A DNA stretch of 64,000 bases from Methyloprofundus sp. GTDB taxonomy: Bacteria; Pseudomonadota; Gammaproteobacteria; Methylococcales; Methylomonadaceae. Location of the stretch: contig AP023240.1 in assembly GCA_016592635.1 (NCBI GenBank), positions 2,273,630-2,337,629 on the forward strand, written 5' to 3'. Under the pieces are notes generated by a model, which worked only from the letters and a program-made list of their open reading frames with translations, made no database searches and was not told the origin of the DNA. Positions within the stretch are counted from its first letter, which is position 1. Every line of letters begins with the position of its first letter. Below are positions 27,119 through 36,565 of this stretch, piece by piece. The position numbers and the translations under genes are program-made.

Positions 27119-28540
27119 CTACATATTAAACTTTTTTAATTTCTCTACCAACGTGGTACGCCGCATATTTAAACGCTTGGCAGCATGTGCCACAACGCCA
27201 TTGCAATCATTTAAAGCCTGCTGAATTAAACTTATTTCAACTTCATTAAGGTACTCTTTTAAATCCATACCTTCTGCAGGCAACTGAGCTCTAAACACTG
27301 TTTGTACAACCTCTTGTTCAATTTTATCTTCAATTTCCTGAGCTAATTCCAGAAAATTTTCAGATGCTTCTTCAACAACAATTTGCTCTGACACACTAAA
27401 TTGACGAAATTTTACAGGTAAATCAGCGACATCGACTGTACCATTTGGTTGCATAATGGTTAAACGCTCAACTAAATTAGCTAACTCCCGCACATTGCCT
27501 GGCCATGCATATTGCATAAGTACATTAACTGCATTGGGTGTTAAGGTAACCGAGTCACGCTTGGCACTGACCAAACGTGCCAGCAAATCATTAATTAATA
27601 AAGGAATATCCTCGATACGCTCTCTTAAAGCTGGTATTTCTATAGGAAAAACATTTAAGCGATAAAATAAATCTTCTCGAAATAGATTTTCCTCAATGGC
27701 CTGCTCTATATTACGATGCGTCGCTGAAATAACTCTGACATTGCAATGAATCGTTTTATTACTACCTACTCGTTCAAAACTACGCTCCTGTAAAACCCTT
27801 AATAATTTAACCTGCATCGGCATCGGCATATCCCCTATTTCATCAAGAAACAAAGTCCCCTCTTCTGCCATTTCAAAACGTCCTTGACGTGTCGCTAGTG
27901 CTCCGGTAAAAGCTCCCTTCTCATGACCAAATAATTCACTTTCTAATAACTCGGCAGGAATTGCACCACAATTTACGGGTACGAAAGGCTTATTTTTACG
28001 CTCAGAAGCAGAATGTAAAGCTCTAGCAACCACCTCTTTACCTGTCCCTGACTCACCTAAGATAAGAACGGTTGCATCCGAATTAGCAACCTGCTCAATC
28101 AACAATCGAACTTGTTTAATTGCTTGGCTTTTCCCAGCCAAGCCTTTATTACTAATATTAGCAGCAGAGGCTTGCTGCTGATTTAACGTAGGTAAAGACT
28201 GCAAAAAGTCCATTAACACCGAGTAAGTCACCGGCCATTCCTGAACTGCCTTTACAATAGTTTGTACTGCTGAAGGAACTTGCAACCTAGTTCCCTTATC
28301 AATCAATAAAATAACAGGAATTGTCGCTACTTGCTGTAAGACCTGTTTTATAACACTTACCTGCCGCTCAGTCCCTAAACCAACAAATACCGCAACCACA
28401 CCCTCTAATTGAGAAAGGCCAGATGACAGTTCCTCTACATCAAATAGTTTAATTTGATACTCAAGGAATTGAATAACAGCTGAGAATTGTTGCCGTCTAC
28501 TCTGGTTATCATCAATTAAAATAATACGTGCGCCAGCCAT
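27119..28540 (-). CDS. FleQ-like sigma-54-dependent enhancer-binding protein
   Basis: A 473-aa AAA+ activator. The N-terminal ~120 residues resemble the FleQ receiver-like domain: [13 protein letters not shown] is present but the usual phospho-acceptor Asp pattern is not, so it is probably not phosphorylated. The AAA+ core (~140-370) has GESGTGKE, the sigma-54 loop GAFTGA and [10 protein letters not shown]. The Fis-type C-terminus ends [19 protein letters not shown]. FleQ proteins bind c-di-GMP and switch between flagellar and exopolysaccharide genes; c-di-GMP binding here is inferred from the family. Convergent with prsR; its own promoter faces the 273-bp gap before the CorC-like gene. Confidence 0.85.
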   Translation of the reverse strand: MAGARIILIDDNQSRRQQFSAVIQFLEYQIKLFDVEELSSGLSQLEGVVAVFVGLGTERQVSVIKQVLQQVATIPVILLIDKGTRLQVPSAVQTIVKAVQEWPVTYSVLMDFLQSLPTLNQQQASAANISNKGLAGKSQAIKQVRLLIEQVANSDATVLILGESGTGKEVVARALHSASERKNKPFVPVNCGAIPAELLESELFGHEKGAFTGALATRQGRFEMAEEGTLFLDEIGDMPMPMQVKLLRVLQERSFERVGSNKTIHCNVRVISATHRNIEQAIEENLFREDLFYRLNVFPIEIPALRERIEDIPLLINDLLARLVSAKRDSVTLTPNAVNVLMQYAWPGNVRELANLVERLTIMQPNGTVDVADLPVKFRQFSVSEQIVVEEASENFLELAQEIEDKIEQEVVQTVFRAQLPAEGMDLKEYLNEVEISLIQQALNDCNGVVAHAAKRLNMRRTTLVEKLKKFNM

Positions 28541-28813
28541 ACTAAAAATACCTTTTTATAGTTAAAGTAATTTGCCACTATAATTTTGCCAAAACAATAT
28601 AAAAAATCAAAGTATTCATTGCAGAAGCATCTTTTATAAGCAAGTTAAGCACTCTTTATAATATATGTCAAAAAATTGTCGTTATATCATACCCTTCCAA
28701 TAATTAGTTAATGTGAATTAGCTAACATTTATAAAACAATAGTCCTATTTGTATAGACGAAACTTGACAATTATTGTACATCGTAGAAACTATAGCTAAC
28801 TCAACTTATTTTT

Positions 28814-30070
28814 GTGTCTATTTTGAACGATATTCCTATCAGTGTGCTCTTTAGCATACTCGCCCTATTACTCTGTTTATCTGCTTTTTTTTCAGGCTCC
28901 GAAACTGCACTGATGACGTTAAATCGTTACCGCCTGCAACACCTTGTCAAGCAAGGGCATAAAAGTGCCAAAAAAGCGCAAAGGTTACTCAAACGTCCAG
29001 ATCGGTTACTAGGTCTAATATTACTAGGTAATAACTTTGTCAATATTTTGGCATCCTCCTTAGCTACCATTATTGGAATGCGCTTAATGGGTGATGAAGG
29101 TATCGCTGTTGCAGCAGGAGCATTAACACTTGTAGTGCTTATCTTTTCCGAAGTAGCACCAAAAACACTGGCAGCCCTTAGACCTGAAATAATGGCATTT
29201 CCTGCTGCTTGGGTCTACAGCCCTCTATTAAAATTATTTTACCCCATTGTTTGGTTTGTTAACCTCATTGCCAATGGTCTATTACGAATTTTTGGCGTGA
29301 AGGCATCGGAAAATAAAGCTCCAACACTAAACAAAGATGAGCTTAAAAGTATCGTAGCCGAAACAGACTCGCTCATGCCTGAAAAATATAAAAATATTTT
29401 ATTGGGTATTATTGACCTAGAAACGGCAACTGTTGAAGATATTATGACCCCCAGAAATGAGATTGCGGGTATTAATATTGAAGACTCCATCGAAGAAATA
29501 GTGCAGCAACTAAAGAAAAGTAAATATACTCGCCTTCCAGTCTACAAACAAAGTATAGATCGCGTTATTGGTTTCTTACATTTAAGAACAGTACTTATAC
29601 AAATTTTTGATAATGAAAACTTTTGCAAACAGGATATTACCAATAACCTGATTCCACCTTTTTTTATTCCTGAAACTACCCCGCTTCATAAACAAATTCA
29701 AGACTTTAAATTTGAACATATCCGCATCGGCCTAATTGTTGATGAGTATGGCGATGTGCAAGGTTTAGTCAGTATGGATGATTTACTACAAGGCATTGTG
29801 GGTGAAATTATGGTTGAAGAAGCCGATGTCAAAAAGCATGAAGATGGTAGTTATCTAGTTGATGGCAGCGTCACTGTCAGAGAGCTTAATCGCATTACTC
29901 ATTGGAACTTACCAACTGAAGGACCAAAAACCATAAATGGTCTCATTATTGACTTTCTTGAAAATATCCCGCAAACAGGGACTAGCCTTATGTTGCATGG
30001 CCATCAACTCGAAGTACTCAACCGCAATAAGCATGCAGTTACCATGGTTAAAATTATGCCATTAAAATGA
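28814..30070 (+). CDS. CorC/CNNM-type membrane protein (HlyC/CorC family, CBS domains)
   Basis: A 418-aa protein: DUF21/CNNM membrane domain with four helices (~5-195), two CBS domains (~205-335; motifs IMTPRNEIAG and GLIVDEYGDVQGLVS) and a CorC_HlyC C-terminal domain (~340-415, ending in the TSLMLHGHQLEVL region). Relatives act in magnesium or cobalt efflux and related ion transport; the ion here is unknown. The start is GTG at 28814. It is probably a single gene, with 78 bp separating it from the FHA gene. Confidence 0.9.
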   Translation: MSILNDIPISVLFSILALLLCLSAFFSGSETALMTLNRYRLQHLVKQGHKSAKKAQRLLKRPDRLLGLILLGNNFVNILASSLATIIGMRLMGDEGIAVAAGALTLVVLIFSEVAPKTLAALRPEIMAFPAAWVYSPLLKLFYPIVWFVNLIANGLLRIFGVKASENKAPTLNKDELKSIVAETDSLMPEKYKNILLGIIDLETATVEDIMTPRNEIAGINIEDSIEEIVQQLKKSKYTRLPVYKQSIDRVIGFLHLRTVLIQIFDNENFCKQDITNNLIPPFFIPETTPLHKQIQDFKFEHIRIGLIVDEYGDVQGLVSMDDLLQGIVGEIMVEEADVKKHEDGSYLVDGSVTVRELNRITHWNLPTEGPKTINGLIIDFLENIPQTGTSLMLHGHQLEVLNRNKHAVTMVKIMPLK

Positions 30071-30148
30071 TCTATTTAGTTTTTTAGCAACACATCAAAA
30101 ATACGGCTATACTATAGTGATATTCGTAAAATATATCCCCCAAATAGA

Positions 30149-30787
30149 ATGGCAAAATTTACCGTTTTCTTTAAAGATAAGCCCATACATTCCGCAATAT
30201 TTGAATCAGGTGTAGTGCATATTGGGCGAGATGAAACTAATGATGTAGCTGTTGACAGTTTAGCCATTGCACCCGCTCATGCTGCTGTTATCATCCGAGA
30301 TACTAATAGTATTATTAAACAACTAAATACTGAATTCCCATTAATTATTAATGGTGAACAGCTTAAAGAGTGTGCCCTAAAAAATGGCGATTCAATTACT
30401 ATTGGCAAGCACCGAATTGTTTATAGTAGTACTGAGACAATTGTAGAACCACCTACTCCTATTTTTCAACAAGACTCAGATAAGGAAGTCTTTAATGAAA
30501 ATTTATTAGAAAATACTAATAATGTTCTTGAAGCTAATCTACAAGTTATTGGTGGTAAACATATAGGGCGCTTAATCCCCCTGAAAAAAAACATGACTCG
30601 TTTAGGGCGTAATGGAACAGGCATAATTATCATAACCCGTAGAAAAGAAGGTTTTTATGTTTCTACTTTAGAGCCAGATGATAGTATAAAGATCAACGAC
30701 AGTCCCTTAGGCAGCCAAACTATTTTACTTAAAGACAACGATGTCATTCTTATCGACAGTTTACCTATGCAATTCTTTCTAGAGTAG
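30149..30787 (+). CDS. FHA-domain protein (two FHA-like halves)
   Basis: A 212-aa cytoplasmic protein. The first half (~20-90) is a recognisable FHA domain: VHIGRDETNDVAVDSLAIAP followed by AHAAVIIR, the phosphothreonine-binding layout. The second half (~130-205) repeats the pattern more weakly (TRLGRNGTGIIIITRRKEGF). FHA proteins bind phosphothreonine peptides, usually made by Ser/Thr kinases; none is encoded nearby. It is followed 7 bp later by a PilZ gene, so phospho-peptide and c-di-GMP inputs may be connected (inference). Confidence 0.85.
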   Translation: MAKFTVFFKDKPIHSAIFESGVVHIGRDETNDVAVDSLAIAPAHAAVIIRDTNSIIKQLNTEFPLIINGEQLKECALKNGDSITIGKHRIVYSSTETIVEPPTPIFQQDSDKEVFNENLLENTNNVLEANLQVIGGKHIGRLIPLKKNMTRLGRNGTGIIIITRRKEGFYVSTLEPDDSIKINDSPLGSQTILLKDNDVILIDSLPMQFFLE

Positions 30788-30794
30788 AAAACTT

Positions 30795-31160
30795 ATGAGC
30801 CCAGAAAACGATCAACGTAAATTTCATCGCATTTTTTACAACTCAGAAGCCAAACTCACTTATAAAGATGAGCAATGGACTTGTGAATTGCTAGACATTT
30901 CACTACATGGTTGTCTGCTTCGCTTTCAAAGCCCATGGCAACAAAAAAATATCGAAGCATTGTATACTCTAAAGCTACAACTTTCTGAAACCACAATCAT
31001 TATAATGAACCTATCCGTTAGTCATGTAATAGGTAATGAGGCAGGCTTTAAGTGCGAACATATTGACTTAGATAGTATTTCAACATTACGTAGAATGGTA
31101 GAACTTAATTTGGGTGATAGCGCCTTACTAGAGCGAGACCTGATTGCTCTTTGCCAATAA
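30795..31160 (+). CDS. PilZ-domain c-di-GMP receptor
   Basis: A 121-aa single-domain PilZ protein. Both c-di-GMP contact motifs are intact: RxxxR as RKFHR at the N-terminus and DxSxxG as DISLHG. Short PilZ proteins act as adaptors for motility, secretion or polysaccharide machinery. It lies 7 bp downstream of the FHA gene in what looks like a two-gene operon. The partner is unknown. Confidence 0.9.
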   Translation: MSPENDQRKFHRIFYNSEAKLTYKDEQWTCELLDISLHGCLLRFQSPWQQKNIEALYTLKLQLSETTIIIMNLSVSHVIGNEAGFKCEHIDLDSISTLRRMVELNLGDSALLERDLIALCQ

Positions 31161-31246
31161 TTGTCAGTCAGTATTTTTTAAATACAAAATAGATGATACT
31201 AGTCCAGTAATTTACTACAACAGTTCCAACTCGTTATAACGCCCAA

Positions 31247-31273
31247 AACTGTCAGCATATAAAACTGGCAGTT
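31247..31273. other. Hairpin before radA
   Basis: AACTGTCAG at 31247-31255 and CTGGCAGTT at 31265-31273 form a 9-bp stem with one G-U pair. No U-run follows. It may end the FHA-PilZ transcript or sit in the radA leader. Confidence 0.35.
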
Positions 31274-31317
31274 ACCTACAGGCCAAGGCTTCTCCTGCTC
31301 CTTAACTACTAATATTT

Positions 31318-32688
31318 ATGGCAAAAAAAAATACTGCCTTTGTCTGCACCGAGTGCGGTTCTGATTCTACGCGTTGGGCTGGTCAATGCAGTGCCTGCAA
31401 AGCTTGGAATACCATTAAAGAAGTAAACTTAGGTAAAACGCCAGCCAACACTCAACACTTTGGTTACAGCGGTACTAAAAGTACCATTCAATTATTATCC
31501 GAAGTCAGCATAGAACAAACCGAGCGTTTATCGACAGGTATTACAGAATTCGATCGTGTACTAGGTGGCGGCATTGTCGGAGGCAGCGTAGTCTTGATTG
31601 GTGGCACGCCTGGCGCAGGTAAAAGTACTTTATTATTGCAAGTCATTGCCAATATTGCCAAGCAAGACATCAATGTACTTTATGTATCTGGCGAAGAATC
31701 TTTGCAGCAAATTGCTGAGCGCGCAATCCGGCTAAAATTACCGCTAGATAAAATCAAAATGTTAACGGAAACATCGGTACAAAGTATTTGTGAAATACTA
31801 GATGAAATCAAACCCAACATTTTAGTCATTGATTCTATTCAAGTCATGCACTCGCAAACATCAGAATCAACCCCAGGATCTGTTTCGCAAGTTAAAGAAT
31901 CTGCTAGCTATTTAACCCAATACGCCAAAAAAAATAATGTTGCCGTTTTTATGGTCGGGCATGTCACTAAAGATCAATCTTTAGCGGGACCTATGACTTT
32001 AAGTCATATTGTAGACACCCAACTTATTTTGGCATCTACTGATGATGCCCGATTCAGAGTACTCAGAGCAGATAAAAACCGCTTTGGCAGCGTAGGTGAA
32101 TTAGGCTTTTTTGCCATGGATAGCACTGGATTAAAAGAAGTTAAAAATCCCTCTGCAATGTTTCTTAATCGTACCGAAAAACCCTCTTCGGGTAGTGTAG
32201 TAACTGTTTTATGGGAAGGCACTCGCCCCTTATTGGTAGAAATACAAGCACTGGTCACCGAGTGTCAATATGGCAATCCGCGCCGCCTTGCTGTTGGGTT
32301 TGACCAAAATAGATTAGCCATGTTGCTGGCAATTTTAACGCGTCATGGTGGCATTTTTACTGCCAGTGACGAAATTTATGCCAATGTTGTTGGCGGTATA
32401 AAAGTCACTGAAACCAGTTCCGACCTAGCCATTTTGATTAGCATTGTTTCCAGCTTAAAAGATGTGATAGTCCCGCATGATTGTTTTTTCTTCGGCGAAC
32501 TCGGATTAAATGGCGAAATTAGACCTGTTGCTAATGGCTATGCTCGCCTTAATGATGCTGCTAAACACGGTTTTAAGCGAGCCATTATTCCTAAAACTAA
32601 TGCCCCAAAAAAAACAATGCAAGGCTTGCAAGTCTATCCAGTTAGTAGCTTAACTGAGGCACTTGCAGCACTTGAGGAAATACGCTAA
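31318..32688 (+). CDS. radA: DNA repair protein RadA
   Basis: A 456-aa RadA (Sms). Domains in order: N-terminal four-Cys zinc finger (CTECGSDSTRWAGQCSAC), RecA-like ATPase with Walker A GGTPGAGKST and the RadA-specific KNRFG motif in DKNRFGSVGELG, and the C-terminal Lon protease-like domain (FFGELGLNGEIRPV). It promotes branch migration in recombination and helps repair stalled forks. Full family length. It stands apart from neighbours by 157 and 91 bp. Confidence 0.96.
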   Translation: MAKKNTAFVCTECGSDSTRWAGQCSACKAWNTIKEVNLGKTPANTQHFGYSGTKSTIQLLSEVSIEQTERLSTGITEFDRVLGGGIVGGSVVLIGGTPGAGKSTLLLQVIANIAKQDINVLYVSGEESLQQIAERAIRLKLPLDKIKMLTETSVQSICEILDEIKPNILVIDSIQVMHSQTSESTPGSVSQVKESASYLTQYAKKNNVAVFMVGHVTKDQSLAGPMTLSHIVDTQLILASTDDARFRVLRADKNRFGSVGELGFFAMDSTGLKEVKNPSAMFLNRTEKPSSGSVVTVLWEGTRPLLVEIQALVTECQYGNPRRLAVGFDQNRLAMLLAILTRHGGIFTASDEIYANVVGGIKVTETSSDLAILISIVSSLKDVIVPHDCFFFGELGLNGEIRPVANGYARLNDAAKHGFKRAIIPKTNAPKKTMQGLQVYPVSSLTEALAALEEIR

Positions 32689-32779
32689 AAACATAATACT
32701 TAGTGACTCTTAGCGGTTATAATAACTGTTTTAAAATATAATAATAAGCATGCGATTGCATACGACCATAGGTTAAACA

Positions 32780-33301
32780 ATGCTAGAAATAGAATACTCA
32801 TTCCGTGAAAGCGATTTAATTCATTACAATGAATTACAAATCGACACATCTGCAGATTTGCAAAAGAAATTAAAAAGAAACCGACTTTTCTTTCCTGGTA
32901 CCTTAGCTATTTTTGGTCTATTTCTTTGGTCATACTATAGTGATTATCGTACTGCTCTCTATATCGTCACCATTTCTATTTGCTGGGCCATTGTTATCCC
33001 GCATATCATTATTTTAAGTTTTCGCAAAGGTGTCTTAAATAGCTACACCCAAAAAGAGAAGGAAGCCATGTTTGGTCAATACAGATTACGTATTGACCCA
33101 AAAGCATTAGCAGAAAAATCACCTAGTGGTAAAAATAAAATGCCATGGAAAACTATTTTACGCATTGAACATATTCGTGATTACATTCATATCATTTTAG
33201 ATAGTGGTGCTGCACTTGTTATCCCTCTAGAAACGGTCACTGATGGTGATATCCAAGAATTTTCCCGCCAAGTTAAGAAAATGATTGATTTATATGGTTA
33301 A
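32780..33301 (+). CDS. YcxB-like membrane protein
   Basis: A 173-aa protein with two close membrane helices (~38-55 and ~61-82) between a hydrophilic N-terminus and a soluble C-terminal half that carries a PH/YcxB-like pattern (IDPKALAEKSPSGKNKMPWKTILRIE, then IILDSGAALVIPL; split here). Function unknown in the family. It is followed by a strong terminator at 33337-33380 and ends the radA-side transcription unit. Confidence 0.6.
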   Translation: MLEIEYSFRESDLIHYNELQIDTSADLQKKLKRNRLFFPGTLAIFGLFLWSYYSDYRTALYIVTISICWAIVIPHIIILSFRKGVLNSYTQKEKEAMFGQYRLRIDPKALAEKSPSGKNKMPWKTILRIEHIRDYIHIILDSGAALVIPLETVTDGDIQEFSRQVKKMIDLYG

Positions 33302-33336
33302 ATTCAGCACTACTTAATTCCTGACGAGTGCCACAA

Positions 33337-33380
33337 CATAGCCCAACATAGGTTACAACCTTGTTGGGCTATGCTTTTTT
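33337..33380 (+). terminator. Rho-independent terminator
   Basis: A perfect 12-bp stem (CATAGCCCAACA at 33337-33348 with its complement at 33362-33373) is followed by CTTTTTT. It ends the plus-strand unit after the YcxB-like gene. Confidence 0.9.
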
Positions 33381-33444
33381 AATGCTCCATAAAAACAAGT
33401 AAGCATTTTGTCCTAGTTAAAACATATTAATTTTTTCTAACTTC

Positions 33445-33618
33445 TTATAAAACACCCTCGCGTTTTTGAATATACCGCCTGCAAGCATCTACGCAATCAG
33501 GTTTGCTGACAAAAGGGCCACTGATCATTTCAATTGTAAAAAACCACCATCCCTGTTCATTAATAAAATAACGATCCTGAGGCTTAAACACCGGATTGTG
33601 TTGCTTTTTCTTTACCAT
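33445..33618 (-). CDS. Small conserved-type protein (DUF6316-like)
   Basis: A 57-aa protein beginning MVKKKQHNPVFKPQDRYF. The pattern RYFINEQGWWFFTIE then GPFVSKPDC resembles small gammaproteobacterial proteins of the DUF6316 type, which share a (W/Y)(Y/F)F(T) ... GPF core. Function unknown. I chose the ATG at 33618, which leaves a 10-bp gap to the divergent ABC-F gene; the frame is open further to 33684, but that would run into the opposite gene. The family call is from memory of the motif and is tentative. Confidence 0.55.
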   Translation of the reverse strand: MVKKKQHNPVFKPQDRYFINEQGWWFFTIEMISGPFVSKPDCVDACRRYIQKREGVL

Positions 33619-33628
33619 ACTCTTCAAT

Positions 33629-35527
33629 ATGCTGAATTTTAAAAATATCGCCTTACGCCGTGGCACTCGCGTTTTATTTGCCAATAGCTCCTTTACCTTA
33701 CATAAAGGTCAAAAAGCAGGCATAACGGGTGCAAATGGTGTCGGTAAATCAAGTTTCTTTGCATTATTACTGGACGACTTGCACCCTGATGAAGGTGATT
33801 TTAGCATGCCACCCAATTTAGCGGTTGCCCATGTTGCACAAGAAACACATGCAACCAATCAAGCCGCTATTGAATATATTATTGATGGCGACCAAGAGTT
33901 AAGGCAAATACAACAAGCCATTATTAAGGCCGAACAAGCTGGTGATGGCATCAAGCAAGCTGAACTGTTTACCAAAATGGAAAATATTGATGGCTATACC
34001 GCCAGCTCCAGGGCATCGCGGTTAATGAATGGCCTTGGCTTTCAAGCAAGCCAAGAGCAGCTAAGTGTCAATTCATTTTCGGGTGGTTGGCGCATGCGCC
34101 TGAACCTTGCTCAAGCCTTGATGTGCCGTTCCGATGTACTATTACTGGATGAGCCAACTAACCATTTAGATTTGGATGCCGTTATCTGGCTACAAGATTG
34201 GTTATGCAAATACCCTGGAACCTTATTACTGATTTCCCATGACCGAGAATTTCTCGACACCATCACTGATCATATCGTACATATAGAAAATCAAGTGGCA
34301 GTAATATATACGGGTAACTACTCAGCCTTTGAAAAAATGCGCGCGGAAAAGCTCGCACAACAACAAACTTCTTATGAAAAACAACAACGTGAAATAACCC
34401 ATATCCAAAGCTATATTAGCCGTTTTCGTGCACAAGCAACCAAAGCTAAGCAAGCACAAAGTCGCATTAAATCCTTGGAGCGCATGGAGTTAATTGCACA
34501 AGCGCATGTGGATTCACCGTTTCATTTCAGCTTTAACAAACCTGAAAAACTACCTAACCCAATGCTTAAGTTGGAACAAGTCAGCATAGGCTATGCCGAC
34601 AAAAACATTTTGGATAATGTCAGTATTTCAGTCTCTCCAGGCGACCGCATTGGCTTGCTTGGCCCTAATGGTGCAGGTAAATCTACGTTAATCAAAGTAC
34701 TCGCTAACGAACTAAAAGTACAGGCAGGTGAAACCCAATTTGCTGATACCTTAAAATTAGGCTATTTTGCACAACACCAACTGGAACAACTGCATTTAGA
34801 CGAAAGTCCTTTATGGCATATTCAAAAAATTGACCCAAAAATAACCGAAAAAGAAATTAGAAATTTTCTAGGTGGCTTTAACTTTCAAGGTGACAAAATT
34901 TTCGAACCGATTGCTCCCTTTTCTGGTGGAGAAAAAGCCCGCTTGGTACTGGCTTTGATTGTCTACCAACAACCCAATCTATTATTATTAGATGAGCCTA
35001 CTAATCACTTAGATTTAGAAATGCGGCATGCACTCAGTATGGCTTTGCAAGACTACCAAGGTGCGATCATTATCATTTCCCATGATCGACATATGCTACG
35101 CTCCGTGACCGACCAGCTATTTCTAGTGGCTAATAATAATGTTACCCCTTTTGATGGTGATTTGGATGACTATCGTCTTTGGCTGAATGAACAAAAACAA
35201 CTGAGTGCTACTAACGCTAACAGTACGACTGATGCACCTAGCATTAATAAAAAAGAACAGCGTAAACTTGAAGCTGAACGGCGCAAACAATTGAAGCCTT
35301 TATATGACGCGCTCAAAAAAGCAGATAAAAAAATGGAGAGATATCACACGCAACAAAAACAACTGGAAGAACAATTAGCAGATAGCACCATTTATGACGT
35401 AACTAATAAAGATCGGTTAAAACAAATTTTACAAGAAAAAATACAGGTTGATAAAACCTTAGAATCTACCGAGATAGAATGGATGGATATTAGCGAACAG
35501 CTGGAAGCTGCGGAAAGTCAGGCATAA
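33629..35527 (+). CDS. ABC-F family ATPase (YheS-like)
   Basis: A 632-aa soluble protein with two ABC ATPase domains in one chain and no membrane segments: Walker A GANGVGKSS and GPNGAGKST, signatures FSGGWRMRL and FSGGEKARL, Walker B LLLDEPTNHLDL twice. The linker between them holds the ABC-F helical hairpin and a C-terminal coiled coil (~540-630) is rich in Lys/Glu. ABC-F proteins bind the ribosomal E-site and relieve stalling. The N-terminus LNFKNIALRRGTRVLF resembles YheS. I chose ATG 33629 because this motif begins there; the frame is open 11 codons further. Confidence 0.93.
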   Translation: MLNFKNIALRRGTRVLFANSSFTLHKGQKAGITGANGVGKSSFFALLLDDLHPDEGDFSMPPNLAVAHVAQETHATNQAAIEYIIDGDQELRQIQQAIIKAEQAGDGIKQAELFTKMENIDGYTASSRASRLMNGLGFQASQEQLSVNSFSGGWRMRLNLAQALMCRSDVLLLDEPTNHLDLDAVIWLQDWLCKYPGTLLLISHDREFLDTITDHIVHIENQVAVIYTGNYSAFEKMRAEKLAQQQTSYEKQQREITHIQSYISRFRAQATKAKQAQSRIKSLERMELIAQAHVDSPFHFSFNKPEKLPNPMLKLEQVSIGYADKNILDNVSISVSPGDRIGLLGPNGAGKSTLIKVLANELKVQAGETQFADTLKLGYFAQHQLEQLHLDESPLWHIQKIDPKITEKEIRNFLGGFNFQGDKIFEPIAPFSGGEKARLVLALIVYQQPNLLLLDEPTNHLDLEMRHALSMALQDYQGAIIIISHDRHMLRSVTDQLFLVANNNVTPFDGDLDDYRLWLNEQKQLSATNANSTTDAPSINKKEQRKLEAERRKQLKPLYDALKKADKKMERYHTQQKQLEEQLADSTIYDVTNKDRLKQILQEKIQVDKTLESTEIEWMDISEQLEAAESQA

Positions 35528-35596
35528 AAACGAAGTATATTGCCAAAACAAATAATATAACTTAAGAACAACACCTACACAGAAGAACCTACAATA

Positions 35597-36109
35597 ATGT
35601 ATACATACTTAAGCTTATTATTCAATATTTGCCTCTTTAAAAGTACCCCACAAGACATCCCCTATTCACGCTTTATTCTACGCTTATCAGTCGCGTCTTA
35701 TGCCTTAGTCAGTTACTTGTTAATACAGCTATCTGTTAACGACTTACAGGCATTATTACAAGTGGGGGTGGAAATCGTTTTAATCCTGATTTTTACTTAC
35801 CTCATACTGACCATTAGCAATAATCGTGGCCGTTATACGCAAACTGCCAGTGCCCTATTGGGAACAGATACGCTTATTAGTGCATTAGCTTTGCCTGTCA
35901 TAGGCACACTTAGTATCGACAACAATAACCTGTTGGCCATTCTAACTATGCTGGCTCTTATGGTATGGCACTGGTTGGTCACAGCACATATCATTCGGCA
36001 CGCTTTAAGTCAGTCATTTTTATTTGCTACCGGTATTGCTTTTTTATATATCTTTAGCTCTTATCAGATAATGGGCGTATTATTTCCACATATAGGCACA
36101 CCAAATTAA
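35597..36109 (+). CDS. Membrane protein of unknown function
   Basis: A 170-aa protein with about four or five membrane helices (~28-47, ~50-72, ~90-108, ~111-130, ~140-160) and few charged residues between them. I do not recognise a family. It precedes the universal stress protein gene by 9 bp and follows the ABC-F gene by about 70 bp, so it probably shares a transcript with the stress protein and cobU. Confidence 0.6.
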   Translation: MYTYLSLLFNICLFKSTPQDIPYSRFILRLSVASYALVSYLLIQLSVNDLQALLQVGVEIVLILIFTYLILTISNNRGRYTQTASALLGTDTLISALALPVIGTLSIDNNNLLAILTMLALMVWHWLVTAHIIRHALSQSFLFATGIAFLYIFSSYQIMGVLFPHIGTPN

Positions 36110-36118
36110 GGGAATACC

Positions 36119-36562
36119 ATGCAAAATTATCAACATATATTATTGGCGGCTGATTTTTCCGATCATGGCAAATATGTCGCCCAAAAAGCGCTAGAAATGG
36201 CTAAGCAGAACCAAGCCAAGTTAAGTATCATTCATATCGTCGATAATCTCCCCATTACTGATGCAACTTATGGCCCCGTGATACCTTTTGATGTCGATCT
36301 AGATACCGAGCTTATGAATGCAGCACAGAAACGTCTAGCCGAACTAGGCAAACAACTACAAATTCCAGCAGAAGCTCAGTTTATAGAAATGGGCAATGCC
36401 AAACTGGAGATTGTTGCCGTTGCCGAGGAGCAAAATATTGACCTGATTGTAGTCGGTTCTCATGGCCGTCATGGACTGGCGTTACTACTTGGCTCCACGG
36501 CTAATGGCGTACTTCACCACGCTAAATGTGATGTATTAGCGGTACGTTTAAAAGATAATTAA
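36119..36562 (+). CDS. Universal stress protein (UspA family)
   Basis: A 147-aa single-domain Usp. The N-terminal strand HILLAADFSDHGK carries the conserved Asp, and the C-terminal ATP-binding signature is IVVGSHGRHGLALLLGST, fitting the GxxG(x9)G(S/T) type. It likely binds nucleotide as a dimer and helps survival in stress or growth arrest. It lies 3 bp before cobU. Confidence 0.92.
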   Translation: MQNYQHILLAADFSDHGKYVAQKALEMAKQNQAKLSIIHIVDNLPITDATYGPVIPFDVDLDTELMNAAQKRLAELGKQLQIPAEAQFIEMGNAKLEIVAVAEEQNIDLIVVGSHGRHGLALLLGSTANGVLHHAKCDVLAVRLKDN

Positions 36563-36565
36563 ATT

